Notes under the pieces: generated by a model
The model's database searches: none
What the model saw: the letters and a program-made list of their open reading frames with translations, nothing else
Told to the model about the DNA's origin: nothing
Shown here: positions 45,412 to 54,376 of the stretch, piece by piece
Layout: each line of letters begins with the position of its first letter
Numbering within the stretch: position 1 is the stretch's first letter
Assembly: GCA_902537945.1 (NCBI GenBank)
Contig: CACBDG010000003.1
Location: 53,625-117,624, forward strand
Source of the DNA: an uncultured SAR116 cluster alpha proteobacterium
Lineage (GTDB): Bacteria > Pseudomonadota > Alphaproteobacteria > Puniceispirillales > Marisalimonadaceae
Direction: 5' to 3'
Length of the DNA stretch: 64,000 nt
Program-made: the position numbers and the translations under genes

Positions 45412-45433
45412 ACTGTGACACATGAGTGACAGT
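45412..45433. promoter_or_regulatory. Imperfect palindrome upstream of the integrase
   Basis: A 22-base imperfect palindrome, ACTGTGACACATGAGTGACAGT with 18 of 22 symmetric positions, lies 11-32 bases upstream of the integrase ATG, between it and tRNA-Val. It could be an operator controlling the integrase or an accessory recombination site. A related GTGTGACAG segment is near 39341 at the other end. Confidence 0.4.
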
Positions 45434-45479
45434 CATTAAGTTTATATATGATGAATTACTGCTAAGTCATTGAAATTTA

Positions 45480-45554
45480 TGGTGGGACTAACTGGGATTG
45501 AACCAGTGACCCCTTCGATGTCAACGAAGTGCTCTCCCGCTGAGCTATAGTCCC
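45480..45554 (-). tRNA. tRNA-Val (GAC), integration site
   Basis: All stems pair perfectly: acceptor GGGACTA/TAGTCCC, anticodon stem CTTCG/CGAAG around TTGACAT with anticodon GAC, and T stem ACTGG/CCAGT. The CCA end is encoded. Its 3' end faces the integrase gene, as expected when an element has inserted at the 3' end of a tRNA and rebuilt it. Confidence 0.96.
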
Positions 45555-45619
45555 ATTTAATTATAATAAATATTGTGTTATAGTTGTATTATATTAGCAA
45601 TAAAAAAAGTAAATTATTT

Positions 45620-45991
45620 ATGAAAAAAATTGTTCTAAAATTTAAAGATAAAAATTTAATTTTAAACCTAAGAGATACACCAACAGCAGATTTAATTTAT
45701 AATAACTTACCTTTTACTTCCACTGTAAAAAAATGGGGAGAAGAGATTTATTTTGAAACACCAATTAATGTTGAACTAGAGGAAAATGCTAGAGAAGTTG
45801 TTGAATTCGGAGAAATAGCTTTCTGGAATGGAGGGTCAGCAATTGCTATTGGTTATGGTAAAACCCCAGCTTCGAAAGAAAATGAAATTAGATTAATTTC
45901 ACCTTGTAATATTTGGGCAGACAGTAATTTCGAAAAAAAATATATTGAAAAAATTAAAGAAAACGAGACTGTAAAAATAGAAAAACTTTAA
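45620..45991 (+). CDS. Cyclophilin-like fold protein
   Basis: A 123-residue protein resembling the small cyclophilin-like group (COG2164/DUF369 type). It has LRDTPTADLIYNNLPF near residue 14, a YFETPINVELEENAREVVEFGEIAFW middle, and GGSAIAIGYGKTPAS. No peptidyl-prolyl isomerase activity is established for this group. The ATG at 45620 is preferred to a TTG 36 bases upstream. It lies just outside the island on the far side of tRNA-Val and meets the thioesterase gene tail to tail with a 4-base overlap. Confidence 0.8.
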   Translation: MKKIVLKFKDKNLILNLRDTPTADLIYNNLPFTSTVKKWGEEIYFETPINVELEENAREVVEFGEIAFWNGGSAIAIGYGKTPASKENEIRLISPCNIWADSNFEKKYIEKIKENETVKIEKL

Positions 45992-46431
45992 TTAATTAGA
46001 TCAACGTAAATTGTATCTAATTTTTTTTTAAATTCAAAATCTAAAGTTATTGGTTTATTGCTAACTCTATCAACATACACATGAACAAAAAATCCATCTG
46101 CAGATGCTAAATCATCATTTAGTTTAAATAAACCCACTTCATATCTGACGGAACTATTTCCAATTTTTGTTACTCTTATTCCTGCTTCGATATCTTCTGG
46201 ATATTCAAACGAAGAGAAGTAATTACATCCTGATTGAACTATAAGGCCAATATTATCCCCATTTTTAATATCAATTAAATTGTTCTTTATTAACCATTTG
46301 TTAACTGCAGTATCAAATAACTCATAATAAATTACATTATTTAAGTGACCATAAATATCGTTATCATTCCACCTTGTGTTCATTTTGGAAAAATAATTAT
46401 AATCACTTCGATTTGTAGGATTTTGTCGCAA
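45988..46431 (-). CDS. Acyl-CoA thioesterase, 4HBT hotdog family
   Basis: A 147-residue hotdog-fold thioesterase of the YbgC/4-hydroxybenzoyl-CoA type. The signature TRWNDNDIYGHLNNVIYYELFD is near residues 18-39, with the catalytic aspartate as D24 or D22 and the GHLNN turn. It hydrolyses an acyl-CoA; the chain type is unknown. The start is probably TTG at 46431, because AGGAAG lies 7 bases before it and a later ATG would remove the first strand. It follows the aminotransferase gene by one base. Confidence 0.85.
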   Translation of the reverse strand: MRQNPTNRSDYNYFSKMNTRWNDNDIYGHLNNVIYYELFDTAVNKWLIKNNLIDIKNGDNIGLIVQSGCNYFSSFEYPEDIEAGIRVTKIGNSSVRYEVGLFKLNDDLASADGFFVHVYVDRVSNKPITLDFEFKKKLDTIYVDLIN

Positions 46432-46432
46432 A

Positions 46433-47650
46433 TTAACTCTTCCTATTTTTAAACTCTTTTAACGTGCAAATTTTAGATGCTATAAAATCTATTTTATTTT
46501 CTGGCAAAGAAGCTATATTTATACGCCCATCTGGCATTAAGTATATTCCATTTTCTTTTCTTAATGTCATTATTCCTTCTTCAGAAATAGGTAAAAGTGA
46601 AAACATACCATTTTGAACATTTAAAAAGCTAAAGTAATCTGTTTGTAATTTATTTTGCAAACTTTTTGAAAATTTTTCTCTTAGAGAAACTATTCTTTTC
46701 TGCATTCTACTAATTTCTAAAAGCCATTCATTTTTTAACATTTTATCATCAAATAAAATATTTATTATTTCAGCAGCATGGTCTGGTGGATGGAAATAAA
46801 GCTCACGAGCAATTTCACTTAACATTGTTTCTAAAGAGCTACTTTTAACTTTATTGGAGTCAGTAATGACTGCAATCAGTCCACAACGGTCTCTGTAAAC
46901 ACCAAAAGTTTTACTAGATGAAATAGTTATTAGTACTTCAGGTACAATTTTAACTAATTTTCTAATACCTAGTACATCTTCATCAACACCTCTACCCAAA
47001 CCTTGGTAAACCAAATCTATAAAAGGAACAATTCCATTTTTTTTACATATTTTAGCAACTTCTTCCCATTGATCAGTATTCAAGTCAGCACCAGTTGGAT
47101 TATGACAACATCCATGTAATAATAATGCATCACCAGACTTTAATTTCTTTAAATCTAAAATCATATCTTCAAAATTTAAGAAATTGTTTGTGTTATCGTA
47201 ATAACTATGTTTTGTGATTATCAGACCAGATTTTTGAAACATAAAAGTTTGTTGTCCCCATGTTGGATTGGGGATAGATATTAGTTTATTTTTCAATTTA
47301 CTTTTTATAAGTTCTCCAGCAATTCTTAAACCAGATCCTGCTCCAGGTATTTGTATTGCGCCAATTTTATTGCTTCTTTCATTAAGAATATCTTTACCTA
47401 AAACCAATTTTAAGATATTTTTACAGTATTTAGAGTTTCCAACAGGTGTTTTATAAGATTTAGAAACTTCAGTTTGTAATAATAAAGTTTCAGCTTTTTT
47501 TACTGCTTTAAAAACAGGGGCCTCACCTTTTTCATCTCTATATATACCTATTCCCAAATCAATTTTAGAAGTTCTCTTATCACTTTCTAATTCTTTGAAC
47601 ATAAGTCTTGTTGCATCAAGTGCAGGTTTTTGAATATCAAAATATCTCAT
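46433..47650 (-). CDS. Aromatic/aspartate aminotransferase
   Basis: A 405-residue fold-type I aminotransferase of the class I, subgroup Ia type (AspC/TyrB of gammaproteobacteria). Features include the GIGIYRDEKGEAPVFKAV start, PTWGQQ (about 129), HGCCHNPTGADL, and the PLP lysine in SSSKTFGVYRDR (about residue 245). It transfers amino groups between aromatic amino acids or aspartate and 2-oxoglutarate. AspC and TyrB cannot be told apart here. It is followed one base later by the thioesterase gene. Confidence 0.9.
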   Translation of the reverse strand: MRYFDIQKPALDATRLMFKELESDKRTSKIDLGIGIYRDEKGEAPVFKAVKKAETLLLQTEVSKSYKTPVGNSKYCKNILKLVLGKDILNERSNKIGAIQIPGAGSGLRIAGELIKSKLKNKLISIPNPTWGQQTFMFQKSGLIITKHSYYDNTNNFLNFEDMILDLKKLKSGDALLLHGCCHNPTGADLNTDQWEEVAKICKKNGIVPFIDLVYQGLGRGVDEDVLGIRKLVKIVPEVLITISSSKTFGVYRDRCGLIAVITDSNKVKSSSLETMLSEIARELYFHPPDHAAEIINILFDDKMLKNEWLLEISRMQKRIVSLREKFSKSLQNKLQTDYFSFLNVQNGMFSLLPISEEGIMTLRKENGIYLMPDGRINIASLPENKIDFIASKICTLKEFKNRKS

Positions 47651-47740
47651 AGAAAATCTTTCAAGTAAAAATTTTTAATACATATATAATATTACACTTT
47701 TGGAATTGAACTAATAAACGATATAAACTATAAAAACTAT

Positions 47741-48568
47741 ATGATATCTTACAGTATTAGAAAGAACCCCAAAAATCCAGTTTTAATAACGGTGCCACAT
47801 TCAGGAAGTTTTTATCCAGAACTTTTTAAAAAATATATAAAATTAGACTTAGATAAAATAAGAAAAATTGAAGATTATCAATCTGATAAAATTTTAAAAT
47901 TAATAAAAAAAGAAAGTGCAGATATTTTAATTGGAAAATGTTCTAGAGCTGTAGTGGATTTAAATAGATCTAGAAATTCAATTGATAATGATATGTTTAA
48001 TGAAGTTGTAATAATAGGCCAACCAGATGAAAAAAAAATGCTTTCATATGGTTTAGGCGTTTTTCCTAAAATTATTTCTAATAAATTAATTTTTAAAAAA
48101 AAGCTATCAATCTCATATTCAAAAAAAATGCTGGAAGAATATTATGATCCCTTTCATAAATCTTTATCAAAACAATTAGAATTTTTATTAAAAAAATTTG
48201 GTTTTTGTTATCATTTTGATCTTCACACTATGCCCTCTAGAGCTTTAAAGCATTTTAAAATCAAACCTGATATTGTTTTAGGAAATAATTTTGGCAAAAG
48301 CTCATCTGAAAATCTAATTTATAATTTTAAAAAACGTTTTGAAAAATTTGGTCTTAAGGTTGAAATCAACAACCCATATGCGGGAGGTTATATTACAAGG
48401 CATTATGGCAATCCATTAGTAGGCATTGAAACAATGCAAATAGAAATTAATAGATCATTATATATGGATGAGACAAATCTTAAAATACATAAGATTGATT
48501 ATCTACAAAAAATATTTTCTGAGATATTTAATAATTTTGGATACTCTCAAAGGGAGGCAGCTGAATAA
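47741..48568 (+). CDS. N-formylglutamate amidohydrolase family protein
   Basis: A 275-residue zinc amidohydrolase of the HutG-like N-formylglutamate deformylase family. Marks are TVPHSGSFYPELF (about 17-29), SRAVVDLNRS, FDLHTMPS and GGYITRHYGNP. In histidine degradation it releases formate and glutamate from N-formylglutamate. No hut gene is adjacent, so a general role on N-formyl or related amino acids is possible. It is divergent from the aminotransferase and meets mnmC tail to tail. Confidence 0.88.
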   Translation: MISYSIRKNPKNPVLITVPHSGSFYPELFKKYIKLDLDKIRKIEDYQSDKILKLIKKESADILIGKCSRAVVDLNRSRNSIDNDMFNEVVIIGQPDEKKMLSYGLGVFPKIISNKLIFKKKLSISYSKKMLEEYYDPFHKSLSKQLEFLLKKFGFCYHFDLHTMPSRALKHFKIKPDIVLGNNFGKSSSENLIYNFKKRFEKFGLKVEINNPYAGGYITRHYGNPLVGIETMQIEINRSLYMDETNLKIHKIDYLQKIFSEIFNNFGYSQREAAE

Positions 48569-48569
48569 A

Positions 48570-50378
48570 TTATAGAAGTCTATTTACTTTTAATAAACGC
48601 TCCATATTAGAATTAATTACAAGAGGTTCATTTAAAAGACTCTTAATTAAAAATTCAGCATATAAGGGAGCATAAACAAACCCCCAAGATCCCATGCCTC
48701 CTAATAAGTATTCGTTTTTTGTTTTTTTGTTTATTACAGTTTCCAAGCTACAGAAAAATGGCATCCTATCTTTTGTGCTTGCTCTTACACTTACTCTATA
48801 TTTTGTATGACTATTAAAATCTTTAATTATTTTTTTTAAAAATTCTGGAATAGAATTTAAATTATTAATTTGATCTATTTCTTTGTAATTTTTATCTTCA
48901 TTTCTGTTAAATGAAGATCCTATTTGATGATAGCCTCCAAAAGCTTGTGAGAAATGACGACCATAACTAAAATTTAATTTAAAATTATTATATTCTTTAT
49001 TTTCTTTTAAATAAGTTACTTGTCCAGAAATTGAATTGATGGGTACATTATTACTTAGATTTTTCATCTCATAACCATTTGCCCAAATTACAGTTTTAGC
49101 TTTTAAACTATTACCTTTATGATCAATTAATAATTTAAATTGGTCTTTAATATTTACAATTTTTTTAACATCAAATTTTGGTATAAATTTAATACCTTTA
49201 ATTAAATTCTTTATAAATTTTTTGTTATCCAATATTCCTGATGATTTCATGTATACATAATTTATATTTTCAAGGAACTTAGCATTATCTAATTTATCGG
49301 AAATCAAATCTAATGGCCAATTATTTTGTAAAAGTTTTAAATATTTAACTTGATCTCTTTCCCTTGAAGGTAAAACAATAAGCCCATCAGAGGAAGGAAT
49401 TGAATTAAGATTTTTGGCAAGATTTCTTGAATAAGTAAAAGCCTCTAAAGAGAGTAAACCATAAGGGGAATTATCCAATGTTAATTTTGGCATTTGAAGT
49501 GCCAACTTATTTCCACTTGCTCCACTCGCATATTCAGAAGATTTATCTACTACAAAACATTCAATATTTCTTTTTCTTAATGAATAAGCAAGAGAAGCCC
49601 CTGAAATACCAGATCCTATTATAGCTACTGGTCCTATATATTTTTTAGAACTTGATACTTTGTTGATTTTACTTAATAGAGGTTTCTTTATCCCGATTAA
49701 ACTTTCTTTTTTATTTCCAAAACCAACTACTTTTGACACATAAAATCCTGAATTAGATAATCCTCTTCTGACGTGCCCTGCAGAAGTAAATGTACTAAAA
49801 GTTCCTTTAAATTTTGTAGATAAATAAATTTGTTCAAAAAGTTTTGAATTCCAAGCGGATTTATTCTTTTTGGGAGCAAAACCATCTAAAAACCAAGCAT
49901 CAGCTTTAAATTTAAAATTTTTTAGACTGTTGAAGTCGTCATAAATTAAAATTAATTCAACATTTTCTGAATCAAAAAAAATTCTATGTGTTGATTGAAA
50001 TAAAATTGGTAATTTTTTTATTAATTGATTAAAAAGTATTTTTACTCCGCTTACTTTTTTATATACATTATTTAATTCAATTTTTGTTAATGGAGCGCTT
50101 TCAAAACTGATATAAATTAATTTAGCATTAGGTTTTTTAGTTTCTTTCCATAGTTTCAAAGTCATTAGAAAACTCAAACCTGTACCAAATCCTAACTCAG
50201 AAATTATGAACTTATCAGACTTTTTAAAACGTGAAGCTAAATTGTTTGCTTTAATAAAATTATGCTGAGTTTCCTTTATTCCATATTTTTTATCAAAATA
50301 AATATCTTTATATAAGTTTGAATAAATGCCTAATTCAGAAGAAATTGAAAGATCTGATTTTTTTAAAATATTTTTCAT
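48570..50378 (-). CDS. mnmC: tRNA mnm5s2U biosynthesis bifunctional protein MnmC
   Basis: A 602-residue fusion. The N-terminal SAM methyltransferase domain (MnmC2; GFGTGLSFL about 62-70, WFLDGFAPKKN) methylates nm5U. The C-terminal FAD oxidase domain (MnmC1; GSGISGASLAYSLRKR about 255-270, C-terminal GGMGSWGFVYAPL) removes the carboxymethyl group of cmnm5U. Together they finish the 5-methylaminomethyl group on wobble U34 of tRNA. MnmH at 17.4 kb can then put selenium on the same base. The length and domain order are those of the standard fused enzyme. Confidence 0.95.
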   Translation of the reverse strand: MKNILKKSDLSISSELGIYSNLYKDIYFDKKYGIKETQHNFIKANNLASRFKKSDKFIISELGFGTGLSFLMTLKLWKETKKPNAKLIYISFESAPLTKIELNNVYKKVSGVKILFNQLIKKLPILFQSTHRIFFDSENVELILIYDDFNSLKNFKFKADAWFLDGFAPKKNKSAWNSKLFEQIYLSTKFKGTFSTFTSAGHVRRGLSNSGFYVSKVVGFGNKKESLIGIKKPLLSKINKVSSSKKYIGPVAIIGSGISGASLAYSLRKRNIECFVVDKSSEYASGASGNKLALQMPKLTLDNSPYGLLSLEAFTYSRNLAKNLNSIPSSDGLIVLPSRERDQVKYLKLLQNNWPLDLISDKLDNAKFLENINYVYMKSSGILDNKKFIKNLIKGIKFIPKFDVKKIVNIKDQFKLLIDHKGNSLKAKTVIWANGYEMKNLSNNVPINSISGQVTYLKENKEYNNFKLNFSYGRHFSQAFGGYHQIGSSFNRNEDKNYKEIDQINNLNSIPEFLKKIIKDFNSHTKYRVSVRASTKDRMPFFCSLETVINKKTKNEYLLGGMGSWGFVYAPLYAEFLIKSLLNEPLVINSNMERLLKVNRLL

Positions 50379-50437
50379 TTTATATCTTTAATAATTAAGA
50401 GAAATTTATTAAATTTGTTTAATAAAATATAGTATAT

Positions 50438-50878
50438 ATGAAATTTTTAATAATGTTTTGGAAAACTAAGTCTTTAAAAGATATGACTCCTGATGAATGG
50501 GAATCATTATGCGATAGATGCGGGAAATGTTGTGTAGTTAAGCTTGAAGATTTTGACACACAAGAAATTTATTATACAAATGTATCTTGCAAGCTTTTAT
50601 GCGAAAAAACTGCACTATGCAAAGATTATATTAACAGAAAAGCTTTAGTACCAGACTGTAAAATTTTATCTCCTAAAAACTTAAAAAATCTAAAATGGAT
50701 GCCAGAAACTTGTGCTTATAAAATTCTTGATCAAGGTGGTCAATTACCAGAATGGCACCCACTAGTATGCGGAAACAACGAAGAAATTGTAAAAAGTGGT
50801 AATAGTGTGAAGAATAAGGTAACAAATGAAGAGAAGGTTAAAACAAAAAACTTACCAAATTATATCTATAATTGGTAA
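50438..50878 (+). CDS. YcgN-family cysteine-cluster protein (UPF0260)
   Basis: A 146-residue protein with the YcgN/UPF0260 pattern: W-x-x-LCDRCGKCCVVKLED (about 26-40) and CKLL, CEKTALCKDY, DCKIL, PETCAYKIL, HPLVCG. The eight or more conserved cysteines suggest metal or Fe-S binding, although the function is unknown. A second ATG at 50453 (start MFWKTKSL) is possible. A small membrane-peptide gene follows 17 bases later. Confidence 0.88.
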   Translation: MKFLIMFWKTKSLKDMTPDEWESLCDRCGKCCVVKLEDFDTQEIYYTNVSCKLLCEKTALCKDYINRKALVPDCKILSPKNLKNLKWMPETCAYKILDQGGQLPEWHPLVCGNNEEIVKSGNSVKNKVTNEEKVKTKNLPNYIYNW

Positions 50879-50895
50879 TTATATAAGGAAACAAA

Positions 50896-51072
50896 ATGTC
50901 TAGAAACATGTGGATATTAGCAGTTTTAATTTCAGTATTAGTAATTGCTTCAATTTATAGAGAGCAGTCAGGTATGAAAATGCCTGATCATTTAAATTGT
51001 AAAGAATCAATGTTCGAACAAATGTTTACAGACAAATGCACTCCTAGAACTGGATTAAAAAAATTACAATAA
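50896..51072 (+). CDS. Small single-pass membrane protein, 58 residues
   Basis: An open frame of 58 codons with an AAGGAA site 6-10 bases before the ATG. One hydrophobic segment (about residues 5-20, MWILAVLISVLVIASI) is followed by a short soluble tail with cysteines at 35 and 48. I do not recognise it. Its tight placement between YcgN (17 bases) and the FAD oxidoreductase gene (23 bases), all on the plus strand, supports a real gene. Confidence 0.6.
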   Translation: MSRNMWILAVLISVLVIASIYREQSGMKMPDHLNCKESMFEQMFTDKCTPRTGLKKLQ

Positions 51073-51095
51073 AACAAATATAGAGCTCCAAATAA

Positions 51096-52355
51096 ATGAA
51101 AATTGCCATAATTGGTTCTGGAATATCAGGACTATCCACTGCTTTACTGTTGTCTCAAAAACACGACATAACAATATTTGAAATAGACAAAAGATTCGGC
51201 GGGCATGCAAATACTGTTGAAGTTAAAAATAAGAAAGCAACTATTAATGTTGATACTGGGTTTATAGTATTTAATAAATTAAACTATCCAAATCTAATTG
51301 GTTTTTTTAAACATCTAAATGTAGAAACCATAGAGTCAGACATGTCCTTTGCAGTATCAGCAAGAAATGGTGAATTAGAATATTCAGGTTCGTTGGCAGG
51401 TATGTTTGCACAAAAAAAGAATTACTTTAATTTAAAATTTTATAAAATGTTAAGAGATATTATTAGATTTTTTATTTTTGGTTATAAATATGCTTTTAAT
51501 GTAAAAGAAAATGAAAATTTAAAAGATTACCTTAAAAGATGTAAATTTAGTGATGAATTTGCAAATGATCACTTAATACCAATGTCGTCTGCAATTTGGT
51601 CCTGTCCAGAAAAAGAAATATTAACATTCCCTGCAAAAAACTTACTTACTTTTTTTAAAAATCATCAATTAATTAATTTTTTTATTAGACCTCAATGGAG
51701 AACAGTTAAAGGAGGATCCATAGAATATGTCAAAAAAGTTATCAAAATAATTGAACAGAATAAAAAAAATAAACTTTTATTAAATACAAAAATTACTTCT
51801 ATTACTTCAAAAAGAAAAAAAATTAAAATTGAATACGACCAAAGTTATGAAATTTTTGATAAAATTATAATGGCCACTCATCCTGACCAAACCTTGAGGC
51901 TGATCAAAGATTTAGATAAAAAATCAACTGAAATTTTAAGTAATTTTCAGTACCAGAAAAATACAGTTATTTTACACTCAGATCCATCAACCATGCCAAG
52001 AATACGCAAAACCTGGTCTAGTTGGAATTATATATCTAATGAAAATGGAAAATCATCTACAACTTATTGGATGAATCAACTACAAAATTTAAATACACCA
52101 TTAAATTTATTTGTTAGCCTAAACCCATTTATAATACCTAAGAAATCTCTAATTCATAAAAAAATTATATATGAACACCCTATTTTTAATAAAAATACTA
52201 ACCAGGCTCAAATTCAGATAAATGGTATTCAAGGAAAAGATAATATTTATTATGTAGGTGCTTGGTTAGGGTATGGTTTTCACGAAGATGGAATATCATC
52301 AGCTGTCGAGGTTTCAAAATATTTTGATATAAAATTGCCATGGAAAATTAAATAA
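51096..52355 (+). CDS. FAD-dependent amine-oxidase-like protein (COG2907)
   Basis: A 419-residue flavoprotein. The FAD-binding IAIIGSGISGLSTALLLS is at residues 3-20, followed by DKRFGGHANTV and DTGFIVFN, then C-terminal GAWLGYGFHEDG. It is the COG2907 protein that is found with DUF1365 and a cyclopropane-type fatty-acid synthase in many proteobacteria. In Rhodobacter the cluster is under control of the singlet-oxygen sigma factor RpoE. It is linked to modified membrane fatty acids, where a desaturase-like step is plausible. Here DUF1365 starts 13 bases later. Confidence 0.9.
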   Translation: MKIAIIGSGISGLSTALLLSQKHDITIFEIDKRFGGHANTVEVKNKKATINVDTGFIVFNKLNYPNLIGFFKHLNVETIESDMSFAVSARNGELEYSGSLAGMFAQKKNYFNLKFYKMLRDIIRFFIFGYKYAFNVKENENLKDYLKRCKFSDEFANDHLIPMSSAIWSCPEKEILTFPAKNLLTFFKNHQLINFFIRPQWRTVKGGSIEYVKKVIKIIEQNKKNKLLLNTKITSITSKRKKIKIEYDQSYEIFDKIIMATHPDQTLRLIKDLDKKSTEILSNFQYQKNTVILHSDPSTMPRIRKTWSSWNYISNENGKSSTTYWMNQLQNLNTPLNLFVSLNPFIIPKKSLIHKKIIYEHPIFNKNTNQAQIQINGIQGKDNIYYVGAWLGYGFHEDGISSAVEVSKYFDIKLPWKIK

Positions 52356-52368
52356 TTAGAGTTTAAAA

Positions 52369-53178
52369 ATGAAACCTTATACTGGTAATATAAAATTTTT
52401 TGAGGCAAATATATTCCACGGAAGATATGGTAAAAAAAAGCATTTCTTTAAAAATCGGACAAATGCAATATTAATTGATTTAAAAACCAAAACTCAAAAA
52501 AAAATATTAAAATATCCTTCATTATTTTCTTTAGAAAAGTTTAATCTACTAACTTGGAGTGCCTCAAAACACGGCAATCAATCTAAGTTTTCAACATCTC
52601 ATGATCTTTATCACTTTATTAAGAATTTATGTATAAATAGATCAAAAGATAAAGAAAAAATTCATAAGATAAAATTATTAACTTTTCCAAAAGTTTTAAA
52701 TTTTGGATTTAATCCTCTTTCAGTTTATTTTTGTTATAATAATAAAGGATTACTTATTCACTCTATTTTTGAAGTCAGAAACACGTTTGGAGACATGCAC
52801 CATTATGTTTTACGAAACATTAATCTAAAAAATATTTCTCAAAAAACTTCTAAAAAACTATTTGTATCTCCCTTTTATCCAAAAAAAGGAAATTATAAAC
52901 TATTTGCAAACTATGTCCAAGATATGATTATGATCTCTGTCGAATATTCTTTGAATAATCAAAAAGTTTTTTTAGCGAACATGAAATTGAGAGAAATAAA
53001 ATTTAATAATTTGAATATTTTAAAGGCATTTTTAAAATGTTCTATATATCCAGGTAAGATTTGGATAAATATTCATTTACAAGCATTTATTCTCTGGTTT
53101 AAAAGAGTAAATTTATACAAAATCCCTTCTAGTGAAAAAGTTAAACATTCATTCGGAATAAAAGTATCAAAAGATTGA
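52369..53178 (+). CDS. DUF1365 family protein
   Basis: A 269-residue protein of DUF1365 (COG3496). Family marks are FHGRYGKKKHFF near residue 16, LLTFPKVLNFGFNPLSVYFCYN in the middle, and EVRNTFGDMHHYVL. The function is unknown, but the gene is almost always next to the COG2907 oxidoreductase and a cyclopropane-fatty-acid synthase, as here. A role in lipid modification is inferred from that conserved linkage. Confidence 0.92.
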   Translation: MKPYTGNIKFFEANIFHGRYGKKKHFFKNRTNAILIDLKTKTQKKILKYPSLFSLEKFNLLTWSASKHGNQSKFSTSHDLYHFIKNLCINRSKDKEKIHKIKLLTFPKVLNFGFNPLSVYFCYNNKGLLIHSIFEVRNTFGDMHHYVLRNINLKNISQKTSKKLFVSPFYPKKGNYKLFANYVQDMIMISVEYSLNNQKVFLANMKLREIKFNNLNILKAFLKCSIYPGKIWINIHLQAFILWFKRVNLYKIPSSEKVKHSFGIKVSKD

Positions 53179-53203
53179 CTTAAATTATAATAGGTTAAAA
53201 TTA

Positions 53204-54376
53204 ATGAATTTTTGGAATAATTTATTTTTAAATGGTATTAGAAAATTTCCTTATGGGTCAATTGAAATAGAATGGCCAAATGGAAAAATTGAAAAAATTT
53301 CTGCAACCAAAAATGGCCCTAAAGCAAGTTTAAAAATTTCTGATCAAAATGTTGTTAAAGAAATTATAAGTGGTGGCTCTGTTAAATTTGCAGAATTATA
53401 CATGGCGAAAAGATTAACATCTTCGAACTTAACAGCTTTAATGCATTATTTTGCTCTAAATAATGATGAAGCAGAAGACACTTTAAAAGTTTCAATGCTT
53501 AAGTATTTTTTTAATAAGTTTTCTCATTTCAAAAATAAAAATAGTCAACATCAAGCAAAGAAAAATATCTCTTACCACTATGATTTAGGAAATAAATTTT
53601 ATAGTTATTGGTTAGATAAATCTATGACTTATTCTTCTGCCATTTTTTTAAAATCAGCTGATGATCTAGAAACTGCTCAAACAAATAAATATAAAAAACT
53701 CGCAGAATTAGTTTCGGTAAAAGATGGTGACAATATTTTAGAAATTGGTTGTGGTTGGGGTGGTTTTTCTGAATTTCTAGGAAAAAAATTTGATTGTAAA
53801 ATTACTGCAATTACAATTTCAAAAGAACAATATAATTTTGCAAAAAAAAGAATTAAAAAAGCCCATTTAGAAAATAAAATTGATATAAAATTTTGCGATT
53901 ATCGAAATATTGACGGTAAATTTGATAAAGTATTATCAATTGAAATGTTCGAAGCTGTAGGAAAAGAATATTGGAATAATTTTTTTAAGAAAATAAGAAA
54001 AGTTTTAAATCCAGATGGAAAAGTTGGACTACAATTAATTACAATTGATGATAAAATATATGATGTTTATAAAAATAACCCAGACTTTATTCAAAAATAT
54101 ATTTTTCCTGGCGGAATGTTGCCCTCTTTTGAAATACTTAGAAATGTTGCAACTAAAAACTACTTTAAAGTTGAAAATGTGAATAGTTTTTCAGATGATT
54201 ACGCAAAAACATTAAACATTTGGAATAAAAGATTTAATAATAATTGGAAAAAGATTGAAGATCTTGGATTTGACGAAACTTTCAAATTAATGTGGAACTA
54301 TTATTTATCATATTGTGAAGGTGGTTTCTTATCAAATAATATTGATTTAAAACAAATAAAATTAAATATTAATTAA
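53204..54376 (+). CDS. cfa: Cyclopropane-fatty-acyl-phospholipid synthase family
   Basis: A 390-residue SAM-dependent methyltransferase of the CFA synthase family, which adds a methylene or methyl group to double bonds of phospholipid acyl chains. Marks are NISYHYDLGNKFYSYWLDKSMTYSSAIF (about 123-150), the SAM motif ILEIGCGWGGF (about 178-188), SIEMFEAVGKEYW, and the C-terminal YCEGGF. In related clusters such enzymes make methylated rather than cyclopropane chains, so the exact product is open. Its stop overlaps the NTF2-like gene's stop. Confidence 0.93.
   Translation: MNFWNNLFLNGIRKFPYGSIEIEWPNGKIEKISATKNGPKASLKISDQNVVKEIISGGSVKFAELYMAKRLTSSNLTALMHYFALNNDEAEDTLKVSMLKYFFNKFSHFKNKNSQHQAKKNISYHYDLGNKFYSYWLDKSMTYSSAIFLKSADDLETAQTNKYKKLAELVSVKDGDNILEIGCGWGGFSEFLGKKFDCKITAITISKEQYNFAKKRIKKAHLENKIDIKFCDYRNIDGKFDKVLSIEMFEAVGKEYWNNFFKKIRKVLNPDGKVGLQLITIDDKIYDVYKNNPDFIQKYIFPGGMLPSFEILRNVATKNYFKVENVNSFSDDYAKTLNIWNKRFNNNWKKIEDLGFDETFKLMWNYYLSYCEGGFLSNNIDLKQIKLNIN

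Larger units (their letters stand above)
39168..45554. mobile_element. Putative integrated genomic island at tRNA-Val
   Basis: The segment is bounded by an intact tRNA-Val at 45480-45554 and a degenerate copy of the same tRNA in the same orientation at 39168-39242. A complete tyrosine integrase gene sits next to the 3' end of the intact tRNA and reads away from it, the classical layout of tRNA-targeted islands. Inside are seven other genes in mixed orientation, unusually long spacers (200-410 bases), a four-copy dispersed repeat and GC-richer hairpins. These contrast with the compact flanks. There are no structural phage, conjugation or replication genes, so it would be a small integrative element or the remnant of one. 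Confidence 0.6.
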
